A DNA stretch of 64,000 nt from Chryseobacterium sp. SSA4.19. GTDB taxonomy: Bacteria > Bacteroidota > Bacteroidia > Flavobacteriales > Weeksellaceae. Position 1 is the first letter of the stretch. The number at the start of each line of letters is the position of its first letter. A model generated the notes under the pieces. The model saw only the letters and a program-made list of their open reading frames with translations, ran no database searches and was not told where the DNA came from. Positions 45,422 through 54,557 of this stretch are shown here, piece after piece. The stretch lies in assembly GCF_022601875.1 (NCBI RefSeq), contig NZ_JAKVIP010000024.1, positions 1 through 64,000 on the forward strand, given 5' to 3'. A program made the translations under genes and the position numbers.

Positions 45422-46600
45422 ATGGAAAAAACATGGCGTTGGTTTGGCAAAAAAGATAAGATCACACTAAAAACACTCCGTCAGATCGGGGTCGAAGGCA
45501 TTGTTTCAGCACTTCATGATATTCCCAACGGACAGGTCTGGAGTTTAGAGGCGATAAATGATTATAAAAATTATATAGAAAGTCACGGTCTTCGCTGGTC
45601 TGTAGTGGAAAGCCTTCCTGTAAGCGAGGCGATCAAATACGGAGGTGAAGACCGGGATTTTTTAATAGAAAATTACATCACAAGTCTCGAAAACCTTGGT
45701 AAAGCCGGTGTAACGACCGTTTGTTACAATTTTATGCCGGTGCTCGACTGGGCCAGGACCGACCTTTTCCATGAATGGGAAGACGGTTCGTCGTCATTAT
45801 ATTTTGATAAAGCCAAATTCGCTTATTTTGAAATTCATATTTTAAAAAGAAAGGGAGCCGAAGCAGATTATACTCAGGAAATTCTTCAGAAAGTTGAAGA
45901 ACTTAAAAATACCCTTACCGAACAAGATAGCAATGATCTGATCGATTCGGTGATTGTTAAAACCCAGGGATTCGTAAACGGAAATATTAAGGAAGGCGAT
46001 TTGAATCCGGTAGAAAAATTCAATAATTTATTGGCTTTGTACGATGGAATCGATAAAAACAAGCTTCGTGAAAACCTGAAATATTTTCTGGAAAGAATAA
46101 TGCCGGTTTGTGAAGAATGGGACATCCAGATGTGTGTACATCCGGACGATCCGCCTTTCGCCTTACTGGGGCTTCCAAGAATCGTGACCAATGAAGAGGA
46201 TATCGACTGGTTCTTAAACGCCGTAAACAATCCGCATAACGGACTGACGTTCTGTGCAGGATCACTAAGCGCAAACCTTAACAATGATGTTCCAAAACTT
46301 GCGCAGAAGTTTGCGCACCGCACGAAATTCGTTCACCTCAGAAGCACCAATGTTTTTGACAATGGCGATTTCATCGAAGCGCATCATTTAGGCGGAAGAG
46401 GAAAATTGATCGATGTTATAAGAGTTTTTGAAAAAGAAAATCCGGATTTACCGATGAGAATAGATCACGGAAGACTTTTAACCGAAGATATTGATAAAGG
46501 CTACAATCCAGGCTATTCGTTTTTGGGCAGAATGCTTGCCTTAGGGCAGATTGATGGCGTAATGGCAGCCGTTCAAAATGAAATGGCCAGGCAAAATTAG
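45422..46600 (+). CDS. uxuA: Mannonate dehydratase
   Basis: Protein of 392 residues. UxuA family features: KTWRWFGKKDKITLKTLRQIGVEGIVSALHDIPNG at the start, CVHPDDPPFALLGLPRI, FCAGSLSANLNNDVP, HLRSTNVFDNG and MRIDHGR near the end. It removes water from D-mannonate to give 2-keto-3-deoxygluconate. A TTG at 45413 extends the frame, but ATG 45422 matches the family. Begins the hexuronate gene run; the order uxuA-uxuB-uxaC-kdgK-eda-exuT gives the full route. Confidence 0.95.
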   Translation: MEKTWRWFGKKDKITLKTLRQIGVEGIVSALHDIPNGQVWSLEAINDYKNYIESHGLRWSVVESLPVSEAIKYGGEDRDFLIENYITSLENLGKAGVTTVCYNFMPVLDWARTDLFHEWEDGSSSLYFDKAKFAYFEIHILKRKGAEADYTQEILQKVEELKNTLTEQDSNDLIDSVIVKTQGFVNGNIKEGDLNPVEKFNNLLALYDGIDKNKLRENLKYFLERIMPVCEEWDIQMCVHPDDPPFALLGLPRIVTNEEDIDWFLNAVNNPHNGLTFCAGSLSANLNNDVPKLAQKFAHRTKFVHLRSTNVFDNGDFIEAHHLGGRGKLIDVIRVFEKENPDLPMRIDHGRLLTEDIDKGYNPGYSFLGRMLALGQIDGVMAAVQNEMARQN

Positions 46601-46645
46601 CACTCGTTTTAATCAATTATCAATCATCATTTATCAATCATAAAA

Positions 46646-47461
46646 ATGAACGAAATATTCAGCATAAAAGATAAAGTAGCCGTTATTACAGGTGCTTCCG
46701 GAGTTTTAGGCGGAAGTGTGGCAAAAAGTTTCATCGAAGCCGGAGCAAAAGTGGTGGCATTAGGAAGAAGCCAGGAAAAGCTGGATGCTTTTGTTAAGGA
46801 ATTAACGGTATCAGGCGGTGATGCCTTTGCCGTAGAAGCCAATGTGATGGACATTTCAAGTCTTGAAGAAGCTTCAAAAAAAATTACTGAAAAGTACGGA
46901 AAAATCGATATCCTCTTAAGTATTGCAGGCGGAAATATTCCCGCAGCGACCTTATCTCCCGACCAGTCATTCTTTGATATGGATATGAAAGGATGGGATG
47001 AGGTGACCGATCTCAATATCAACGGAACCGTTTATCCATGCTTTGTCTTCGGAAAAGCGATGTCGGAGCAGGGTAGCGGAAGCATTGTCAACATCTCATC
47101 CATGGCAGCTTATTCGGCGATTACAAGAGTAGCGGGATATTCGGCAGCAAAATCGGCCATCACCAATTTTACCCAATGGCTGGCTTCGGATGTTGCTTTG
47201 AAATTTGGCGATAAAATAAGAGTGAATGCCGTAGCACCGGGATTTTTCATCGGTGACCAGAATCGGGCAATTCTCCTGAATCCTGATGGCTCATTAACGG
47301 AGAGAAGCCAGAAAGTTATTGCCAAAACACCGATGCAGAGATTCGGGGAAGTAGAAGAACTGAACGGAGCTGTACAGTTTCTCTGTTCAGAAGCCGCAAG
47401 CTTTATTACCGGTGCATTACTGCCTGTTGATGGTGGTTTCAGCGCTTTTAGCGGCGTTTAG
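46646..47461 (+). CDS. uxuB: SDR-type D-mannonate oxidoreductase (fructuronate reductase)
   Basis: Protein of 271 residues, SDR fold: NAD motif TGASGVLGGSVA, SIAGGN, catalytic S and YSAAK (SSMAAYSAITRVAGYSAAKSAI spans the Ser to Lys). It is not the long-chain UxuB of E. coli but resembles B. subtilis YjmF, which reduces fructuronate to mannonate. Its place between uxuA and uxaC supports that role. A hairpin follows at 47492-47526. Confidence 0.85.
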   Translation: MNEIFSIKDKVAVITGASGVLGGSVAKSFIEAGAKVVALGRSQEKLDAFVKELTVSGGDAFAVEANVMDISSLEEASKKITEKYGKIDILLSIAGGNIPAATLSPDQSFFDMDMKGWDEVTDLNINGTVYPCFVFGKAMSEQGSGSIVNISSMAAYSAITRVAGYSAAKSAITNFTQWLASDVALKFGDKIRVNAVAPGFFIGDQNRAILLNPDGSLTERSQKVIAKTPMQRFGEVEELNGAVQFLCSEAASFITGALLPVDGGFSAFSGV

Positions 47462-47491
47462 CAGAAAGTTATATTTTCTTCATATTTAAAT

Positions 47492-47526
47492 AAACAAGAT
47501 CTTAGTCAAAATAAGGTCTTGTTTTT
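47492..47526 (+). terminator. Terminator-like hairpin within the hexuronate run
   Basis: AAACAAGATCTTA / TAAGGTCTTGTTT with one G-U pair, a 7-nt loop and following T-run. Likely partial, since the next gene continues the pathway. Confidence 0.7.
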
Positions 47527-47559
47527 AAAAATTAAATTCTGAATCATTAAAACCAGCTA

Positions 47560-48978
47560 ATGACTCATTTACATAATAATAAAGAAGTTTTCGGAAAATC
47601 ATTTTTACTCGGGTCCGCCAAAGCAGAAAATCTTTACTTCGGCTATGCGAAAGACATGCCGATTATCGATTATCACAACCATTTGGAACCGGATGTGATC
47701 TCCAATAATCAGAATTTCCGTTCTCCGACAGCCATCTGGCTGGATGGTGACCATTACAAATGGCGCGCAATGCGTAATTTCGGGATTGACGAGCAATTCA
47801 TTTCAGGAAGTGCTTCAGACCCTGAAAAATTCAAAAAATGGACTGAGGTAGTACCTTATACCCTCCGCAACCCTTTGTTTCACTGGACTCATCTGGAACT
47901 TAAAAATCCTTTCGGAATCAACGAGTACCTATCTACAAAAAATGCAGATTCCGTCTATTCGAGGATGAATGAAAGCCTGCAGACCGAGGATTTCCTGCCA
48001 CAATCTATTATCCGTAACTTCAAAGTGGAAACTTTATGTACCACTGATGATCCTGCCGATGATCTGTCTTATCATAAAGCCCTTAAGGACAGTAATTTTG
48101 CGACAGGCGTTTTGCCCGCTTTCCGACCGGATTCATACATCAACATCGTTGATCCCCAACATTATCTAAAAGCAATCAGAAAGCTGGAAAATGTAACAGA
48201 TACAACCATACATTCAACATCTGATTTACTGGCCGCGCTTCATTCCAGAATCCAGTATTTTGCAGACGCGGGTGCAAAAGTAGCAGACCACGGCTTCGAA
48301 TATTTTCCCGATACAGCCCTTTGGACTCAAAATCTGGAAACCGAATTTTCAGATTTTTTAAAGGGAAATAAACCGGTTTTTTCAAATCCTGAAGCATTGT
48401 GCGGTTACCTGCTGAAAGAACTTTGCAGAATGTACAATGAAAAGGGATGGGTTCAGCAGTTTCACGTGGGCGCGACAAGAAACAATAATTCCGACATGCT
48501 CCGTAAAATCGGTGCTAATTCCGGATATGACGCGATTGGCGAACAATATTTTGCCCAAAAGATGAGCGTTCTTTTAGATGATTTAAACGCTAAGGATCAG
48601 CTCACTAAAACAATTATCTATAATCTCAATCCTACATTCAATGAAGTACTGGCATCACTGGCCGGAAATTTCAACGAGAGCGGGATTAAATCTAAAGTGC
48701 AGTTTGGAGCGGCCTGGTGGTTTTTAGACCAGCTCGACGGAATGAAAAAACAGATGAATACGCTTTCCGGTATCGGGCTTATCAGCACATTCGTAGGAAT
48801 GCTTACCGATTCCAGAAGCCTTCTGTCATTCTCCAGACACAATTACTTCAGAAGGCTGCTTTGCGATATGTTTGGCAGTGAAATGGAAAAAGGATTGCTG
48901 CCTGATGACGAAGAATGGATCGGAAAAATAATACAGGATATCTGTTATTACAATACCAAAAACTATTTCGGACTCTGA
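47560..48978 (+). CDS. uxaC: Glucuronate isomerase
   Basis: Protein of 472 residues. UxaC family: metal ligands H39 and H41 in IIDYHNHLEP, TTDDPADDLSYH, HVGATRNNN, and the late HNYFRRLLCDMFG. It isomerises D-glucuronate to fructuronate (and galacturonate to tagaturonate). It fits glucuronic acid released from glucuronoxylan. Cytoplasmic; followed by a hairpin at 49010-49039. Confidence 0.95.
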   Translation: MTHLHNNKEVFGKSFLLGSAKAENLYFGYAKDMPIIDYHNHLEPDVISNNQNFRSPTAIWLDGDHYKWRAMRNFGIDEQFISGSASDPEKFKKWTEVVPYTLRNPLFHWTHLELKNPFGINEYLSTKNADSVYSRMNESLQTEDFLPQSIIRNFKVETLCTTDDPADDLSYHKALKDSNFATGVLPAFRPDSYINIVDPQHYLKAIRKLENVTDTTIHSTSDLLAALHSRIQYFADAGAKVADHGFEYFPDTALWTQNLETEFSDFLKGNKPVFSNPEALCGYLLKELCRMYNEKGWVQQFHVGATRNNNSDMLRKIGANSGYDAIGEQYFAQKMSVLLDDLNAKDQLTKTIIYNLNPTFNEVLASLAGNFNESGIKSKVQFGAAWWFLDQLDGMKKQMNTLSGIGLISTFVGMLTDSRSLLSFSRHNYFRRLLCDMFGSEMEKGLLPDDEEWIGKIIQDICYYNTKNYFGL

Positions 48979-49009
48979 TGGTTTGAAATAAATCTAATGA
49001 AAGAGTTAT

Positions 49010-49039
49010 CCCGCAAAGGCAGAAGAAGACTTTTGCGGG
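49010..49039 (+). terminator. Hairpin between uxaC and kdgK
   Basis: CCCGCAAA / TTTGCGGG with a 14-nt loop, without a strong T-run. May be a processing or repeat-derived element rather than a terminator. Confidence 0.4.
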
Positions 49040-49080
49040 TAAACGAAAAACTAATTGAAATTTAAAACTAAAAACAGCCA

Positions 49081-50079
49081 ATGGCATCTTCAGAGAAAAT
49101 AGTATGTTTCGGAGAACTGCTGCTCCATTTTGCCCCGGATTCTGACGGAAACTGGTTAAATGAACAGACTATGAAAATTTTCGTTGGTGGCGCAGAATAT
49201 AACGTGGCTTCCGCACTTTCGCAATGGAAAAATCCGGTTAAATTACTTTCTGCTTTACCGGAAAATTTTGTCGGAAATCACTTAGAAATTCAGCTTCAAA
49301 ATAAAGGTATTGAAATTTTAGCGGAAAAAAGCAACGGCAGAATCGGAACTTTTTACCTGTCATCGGATGGCGACATGCAGAACGCTGCGGTAGTATATGA
49401 CCGTTTTCCATCGGTTTTTACGCAGTCCGATTTTTCTCAATTTAGCTTTAATGAAATTTTTTCTGAGGTTAAATGGCTTCACATCAGTACAATTACACCG
49501 GCATTGAGCGAAAACGCTTACCAAAAATGTCTTGATTTAATGAAGGAGGCGGTGAAAAGAAATATCATCGTTTCCCTGGATTTAAATTACCGTGCTGCGC
49601 TTTGGAAAGACAGAAATCCATCTGAATTAATCAGAAAAATGATGCCGTTCGTTAATGTTCTAATGGGAAATATCTGGTCAATCCAGAAGTTTCTGGAAAT
49701 CCCAATTGAGTATGAACTGAATGGAAGTTTTGACGATGAAAATCTTTTAAAGCAAGCCAAAAAATCGGCGTTGGAAATTCAGAAACAATTCCCGGATGTT
49801 GAAATGATTGCCAACACCTTCCGTTTCACAAATGGCGAAAAAGTGAATTATTATGCGACATTATTCACCGACCAGCTTTTAGTTTCAGAACAATATCAAT
49901 CCGATAAAGTCGAGGAAAGAGTAGGTAGCGGCGATTCGTTTATGGCAGCATTAATTCACGGAAAAATCAAAGGAAACCCTTCACAGAAAATCTTGGAAGA
50001 TGCGACAAGGGTGGCCTTCAAAAAACTATTTGTAAAAGGCGACACCATTGACGAATCTATAAATATCGAAAAATTATGA
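49081..50079 (+). CDS. kdgK: 2-keto-3-deoxygluconate kinase
   Basis: Protein of 332 residues of the PfkB family: CFGELLLHF at the start, GGAEYNVASALS, and the C-terminal catalytic GSGDSFMAAL with its Asp base. It phosphorylates KDG to KDPG. It overlaps eda by 4 nt (ATGA), which links it to the Entner-Doudoroff-like end of uronate breakdown. Confidence 0.93.
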   Translation: MASSEKIVCFGELLLHFAPDSDGNWLNEQTMKIFVGGAEYNVASALSQWKNPVKLLSALPENFVGNHLEIQLQNKGIEILAEKSNGRIGTFYLSSDGDMQNAAVVYDRFPSVFTQSDFSQFSFNEIFSEVKWLHISTITPALSENAYQKCLDLMKEAVKRNIIVSLDLNYRAALWKDRNPSELIRKMMPFVNVLMGNIWSIQKFLEIPIEYELNGSFDDENLLKQAKKSALEIQKQFPDVEMIANTFRFTNGEKVNYYATLFTDQLLVSEQYQSDKVEERVGSGDSFMAALIHGKIKGNPSQKILEDATRVAFKKLFVKGDTIDESINIEKL

Positions 50080-50711
50080 ATCCAGTCATACAGAAAATAA
50101 AAGACCAGAAAATCGTTCCGTTGTTCTACAACGAATCTTTTGAGGTTTCAAAAAATACAGTAAAAGCCCTTTACGACGGCGGAATCCATGTCATAGAATA
50201 TACCAACCGTGGTGCTCAGGCTTTGGAAAATTTTACCAGGCTCAAAGAAATTTCATCCATAGAATTTCCAGGACTTTTATTAGGAATCGGAACGGTAAAA
50301 AATACGAATGAAATGGAAGATTACGTAAATGCAAATGCCGATTTCATCATTACACCGGTTATTAGCAGGAAATTGATCAAACATTCGGTAAAGAAAAATG
50401 TGCTGCTGATTCCGGGCTGTTTTACACCGTCGGATGTTAATCTGGCTTTTCAGAGCGGACTTACTTTAGTCAAAATATTTCCGGCAGATGCTTTAGGTAA
50501 AAATTATATTAAATCAATTCAACCCGTTTTTCCGGGAATGAATTTTATGCCAACCGGAGGCGTCAATGCTGATGTTGAGGACATTAATGAATGGTTCAAA
50601 GGCGGCGCAATGGCCGTTGGATTGGGAAGTTCTTTGGTAAGATCAGATATAAACGAAGAGCAACTTACCGAAAAAGTAAAAAATTTGTTACAACAACTTA
50701 ATCAAAACTAA
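50076..50711 (+). CDS. eda: KDPG aldolase
   Basis: Protein of 211 residues: EYTNRGAQAL with the catalytic Glu, LLIPGCFTPSDV, Schiff-base Lys in LVKIFPADALG and the phosphate-binding PTGGV. It splits KDPG to pyruvate and glyceraldehyde-3-phosphate, the last step of the uronate route. Its stop overlaps the exuT start (TAATG). Confidence 0.95.
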   Translation: MNPVIQKIKDQKIVPLFYNESFEVSKNTVKALYDGGIHVIEYTNRGAQALENFTRLKEISSIEFPGLLLGIGTVKNTNEMEDYVNANADFIITPVISRKLIKHSVKKNVLLIPGCFTPSDVNLAFQSGLTLVKIFPADALGKNYIKSIQPVFPGMNFMPTGGVNADVEDINEWFKGGAMAVGLGSSLVRSDINEEQLTEKVKNLLQQLNQN

Positions 50712-52009
50712 TGCAGGTTCCTAAAAACCGCAATATCAGATGGTTTATGCTGTCTTTGGTCTTTCTGGCAACGACCATCAATTATCTCGACCGTCAGGTA
50801 ATGGGATTGTTAAAACCTATCCTGGAAAAAGAATTCGTATGGGATGAAAAAGACTACAGCTACATTGTGATGGCATTCACAGCGACGTATGCCATCGGAT
50901 ATCTGGCGATGGGACGATTCATCGACAGGGTCGGAACCAAAATAGGATACGCCGTTTCTTTGATTGTCTGGAGTTTAGCGTCTATCGGACATGGTTTTGT
51001 GAAAAGTACGGTCGGATTTTTAGTCGCAAGAAGTACTTTGGGTATCAGTGAAGCAGGAAATTTCCCGGCAGCCATAAAATCGGTAGCGGAATGGTTTCCG
51101 AAAAAAGAACGCGCCTTAGCCACAGGAATTTTCAATTCGGGCGCAACAGTCGGAGCTATTTTAGCACCGCTCCTGGTTCCGTTTATTTTGGGACATTACG
51201 GCTGGCGAGAAACTTTTGTCTGGATTGGCGCACTGGGTTTATTGTGGATTGTTTTATGGTGGAGATTTTACAACATTCCGGAAAAAACTAAAAATCTAAG
51301 TGAGGAAGAGCTTCAATACATCAAAAGCGACCAGGATGGAAAAACAGAAGAGCAATCCAAAGTTCCGCTTTCGGAATTGCTAAAACATAAGGTAACCTGG
51401 GCTTTTGCCATCGGAAAAATCCTGACCGATCCGATCTGGTATTTCTTTATGTTCTGGCTTCCTGCCTATTTCGCCGACGTTTTTAAAATGGATTTAACCA
51501 AACCTTCCATCCCGTTGATCATCATTTACAGCGGAACTACGATTGGAAGTATCGGAGGCGGTTATCTGTCTTCAGTTTTAATTAAAAAAGGCTGGGCGAT
51601 CGGTAGAGCGAGAAGTTTCACAATGTTGCTTTTTGCGCTGATGGTTGTTCCGGTCATGTTTTCAAAATACGTCGATAATATGTGGATGATTACGATTATC
51701 ATTGCTTTGGCAACCGCTGCGCATCAGGGTTGGGGCGCAAATCTGATGACCACGGTTGGCGATAAATTACCCAATAATTATGTGAGTTCGGTCATCGGCT
51801 TTGGCGGAATGCTCGGTTCGGCAGCCGGAATTCTTTTTCCTCTTTTCATTGGAATTGTGTTGGATACTTTCAAAAAAGCTGGAAACATCAACGGCGGTTA
51901 CAACATCATCTTTTTCATTGCCGGTGTTTCTTATATCGCGGCGTGGGGAATTATTTGGCTGATTAATAGAAATGCAAAAGGAAATTCCGTTTCAGAAAAG
52001 AAAACGTAA
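50711..52009 (+). CDS. exuT: MFS hexuronate transporter
   Basis: Protein of 432 residues with about 12 membrane helices. The ExuT/anion-cation symporter group is indicated by NYLDRQVMGLLKP, the motif GRFIDRVGTKIGY and ISEAGNFPAAIKSVAEWFPKKERALATGIFN. It should import glucuronate or galacturonate by proton symport. Context (uxuA to eda) agrees. No xylose transporter was seen in the window. Confidence 0.9.
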   Translation: MQVPKNRNIRWFMLSLVFLATTINYLDRQVMGLLKPILEKEFVWDEKDYSYIVMAFTATYAIGYLAMGRFIDRVGTKIGYAVSLIVWSLASIGHGFVKSTVGFLVARSTLGISEAGNFPAAIKSVAEWFPKKERALATGIFNSGATVGAILAPLLVPFILGHYGWRETFVWIGALGLLWIVLWWRFYNIPEKTKNLSEEELQYIKSDQDGKTEEQSKVPLSELLKHKVTWAFAIGKILTDPIWYFFMFWLPAYFADVFKMDLTKPSIPLIIIYSGTTIGSIGGGYLSSVLIKKGWAIGRARSFTMLLFALMVVPVMFSKYVDNMWMITIIIALATAAHQGWGANLMTTVGDKLPNNYVSSVIGFGGMLGSAAGILFPLFIGIVLDTFKKAGNINGGYNIIFFIAGVSYIAAWGIIWLINRNAKGNSVSEKKT

Positions 52010-52012
52010 AAA

Positions 52013-54508
52013 ATGAACTGTAAATTTTCCATATTAACCCTTTGTCTTTTCATAAGCGGATTTTCCTTTGCCCAGAAAGGCGGAAAATACAAGCTGTGGT
52101 ACGACAAACCTGCCAAACAGTGGGTGGAAGCATTGCCGATCGGAAACGGGCGGCTTGCAGCAATGGTTTTTGGAGATCCTGCTAAAGAAAAAATTCAGCT
52201 GAATGAAAGTACCTTCTGGTCCGGCGGCCCTTCGCGGAACGATAATCCTGACGGTCCGAAAGTTCTCGATTCGATCCGGTATTATTTATTTAACGGAAAT
52301 TACAAACGTGCCCAGATTCTTGCGGATAAAGGTTTAACGGCAAAAACCCTTCACGGTTCAGCCTTCCAGAATATTGGTGATTTAATTCTTGACTTTAAAA
52401 ATAGTAGTGATTTTAAAAATTACTACAGAGAATTAGATATTGAAAAAGCAATTACAACAACCACTTTCTCAGCCAACGGGATCAATTTTAAAAGAGAGGT
52501 TTTCGCTTCGATTCCTGATAATGTCATTGTTATCAAATTAAGTTCAGACAAAAAAAATGCACTGAGTTTTTCAGCTCAATTCAACAGCGAACTCAAAAAA
52601 AACAGCAAAGCAATTGATATTAACACATTGCAAATGGACGGTTTGTCTTCAACTTTGGACGGCGTTCAAGGGCAAGTCAGATTCAGTGCAATCGCAAAAA
52701 TCCTTAATAAAGATGGCAAAACGGAAGTTTCAGAAAACAGTATTGCCGTAAGCAACGCCAGTGAGGTCACCATTCTGATTTCCATTGCAACCAATTTTAC
52801 CGATTACAAAACTTTAAGCACCGACGAAGTTTTAAAAAGCAAAAAATACATTTCGGAAGCAGAACCTAAAAGCTTCAACACTTTACTTAAAAATCATCTG
52901 AATACCTATCAGAGCTATTTTAAAAGAGTTAATTTAGATTTAGGCACTTCCGATGCGGCAAAAAATCCCACCGATATCAGGATTAAAAACTTTGCCACAT
53001 CTTACGATCCTGAGCTTATTGCATTGTACTACCAATTCGGACGTTATTTGCTGATTTCTTCATCACAGCCGGGCGGTCAGCCTGCCAATCTTCAAGGCAT
53101 CTGGAACAATTCCAACAAACCGGCCTGGGACAGCAAATACACCATCAACATCAACACCGAAATGAATTACTGGCCGGCGGAAAAAACGAATCTTCCGGAA
53201 ATGCACGAACCGCTGATCCAAATGGTAGAAGACCTGAGCGAATCCGGAAAGGAAACGGCAAAAACCATGTACAACAGCCGTGGCTGGGTCGCTCACCACA
53301 ATACCGACCTCTGGAGAATTACCGGAGTGGTGGACTTTGCCAATGCCGGCATGTGGCCGATGGGCGGAGCCTGGCTTTCTCAGCATCTTTGGGAGAAATA
53401 TTTGTATAATGGTGATAAAAATTATTTAAAAACCATTTATCCTGTCCTGAAATCCGCCGCACAATTCTACGAAGATTTTCTTATCGAAGAGCCTATGCAT
53501 CACTGGTTGGTCGTAAGCCCGTCCATGTCTCCCGAAAATATTCCGCAGGGACATCAGGGAAGTGCTTTAGCAGTTGGAAATACAATGGATAATCAACTGA
53601 TGTTTGACCTTTTTAGCAAGACAAAAAAAGCAGAAGAAATTCTTAATGTAGATTCAGATAAAATAAAAGTTTGGAATAAAATTATCTCTAAATTACCGCC
53701 GATGCAGATCGGACATTACGGCCAGCTGCAGGAATGGATGGGCGATTGGGACGACCCGAAAGACAATCACCGCCACGTTTCCCATCTGTACGGATTATTT
53801 CCGTCCAATCAAATCAACCCGTTCACCACGCCGGAACTCACAGATGCTGCAAGAACCGTCCTCATCCATCGCGGCGACGTTTCCACAGGATGGAGTATGG
53901 GGTGGAAAGTGAATCTCTGGGCAAAACTGCTCGACGGAAACCATGCCAATAAATTAATCAAAGACCAACTGACCCTGGTAGAAAAAGACGGCTGGGGAAG
54001 CAAAGGCGGAACCTACCCGAATCTGTTCGATGCTCATCCGCCGTTCCAGATCGACGGAAACTTCGGCTGTACCTCGGGAATCACCGAAATGCTGCTGCAG
54101 ACGCAGAACGGTTTCATTGATATTCTTCCGGCACTTCCCGACGAATGGAAAAACGGCAACATCTCCGGACTGAAAACCTATGGCGGATTTGAAGTGAGCA
54201 TCGTCTGGGAAAATCATAAAACGAAAGAAATTACCATCAAATCAACACTGGGTGGAAATTGCAGAATCAGAATTCCAAACGAAATGGAATTAAAAGGAAA
54301 AACGAAATTTAAAAAAGCACAAGGCAAAAACCCGAATCTTTTTTTTGAAATACCGGAAATAAAAACACCGTTGATCTCAAAAGATGCAAAACTGAATCCC
54401 ATTGAAATGAAAAACCATGTGATTTATGATTTCCCGACAGAAGCCGGAAAAATCTATAAATTAAAAATAAAACAAAAAGTCCCGAAGGGACGGCTTAATA
54501 TAGAATAG
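52013..54508 (+). CDS. GH95 alpha-L-fucosidase/alpha-L-galactosidase
   Basis: Protein of 831 residues with a signal peptide (FSFAQ, residue 21). GH95 landmarks: IGNGRLAAMVFGDP and QLNESTFWSGGP early; YTININTEMNYWP with the activating Asn pair; QEWMGDWDDPKDNHRHVSHL with the acid Glu; QIDGNFGCTSGITEMLL with the Asp. In xylan loci, GH95 members can remove terminal L-galactose from complex glucuronoarabinoxylan (B. ovatus). It starts 3 bp after exuT. The last residues (KVPKGRLNIE) and the stop come from an intergenic repeat copy, so the end is altered. Confidence 0.9.
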   Translation: MNCKFSILTLCLFISGFSFAQKGGKYKLWYDKPAKQWVEALPIGNGRLAAMVFGDPAKEKIQLNESTFWSGGPSRNDNPDGPKVLDSIRYYLFNGNYKRAQILADKGLTAKTLHGSAFQNIGDLILDFKNSSDFKNYYRELDIEKAITTTTFSANGINFKREVFASIPDNVIVIKLSSDKKNALSFSAQFNSELKKNSKAIDINTLQMDGLSSTLDGVQGQVRFSAIAKILNKDGKTEVSENSIAVSNASEVTILISIATNFTDYKTLSTDEVLKSKKYISEAEPKSFNTLLKNHLNTYQSYFKRVNLDLGTSDAAKNPTDIRIKNFATSYDPELIALYYQFGRYLLISSSQPGGQPANLQGIWNNSNKPAWDSKYTININTEMNYWPAEKTNLPEMHEPLIQMVEDLSESGKETAKTMYNSRGWVAHHNTDLWRITGVVDFANAGMWPMGGAWLSQHLWEKYLYNGDKNYLKTIYPVLKSAAQFYEDFLIEEPMHHWLVVSPSMSPENIPQGHQGSALAVGNTMDNQLMFDLFSKTKKAEEILNVDSDKIKVWNKIISKLPPMQIGHYGQLQEWMGDWDDPKDNHRHVSHLYGLFPSNQINPFTTPELTDAARTVLIHRGDVSTGWSMGWKVNLWAKLLDGNHANKLIKDQLTLVEKDGWGSKGGTYPNLFDAHPPFQIDGNFGCTSGITEMLLQTQNGFIDILPALPDEWKNGNISGLKTYGGFEVSIVWENHKTKEITIKSTLGGNCRIRIPNEMELKGKTKFKKAQGKNPNLFFEIPEIKTPLISKDAKLNPIEMKNHVIYDFPTEAGKIYKLKIKQKVPKGRLNIE

Positions 54509-54532
54509 GATAAAATCCTATTAAAATATAAC
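54479..54532 (+). repeat. Dispersed repeat copy at the 3' end of the GH95 gene
   Basis: The stretch starting CCCGAAGGGACGGCTTAATA and continuing to a GAATAGG...ATCCTATT hairpin and AACAG resembles the units at 58.3-58.5 kb. It overlaps the last ten codons of GH95 and supplies its TAG stop. Confidence 0.6.
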
Positions 54533-54557
54533 AGAAAAAAAATTAAGAAATTTATAT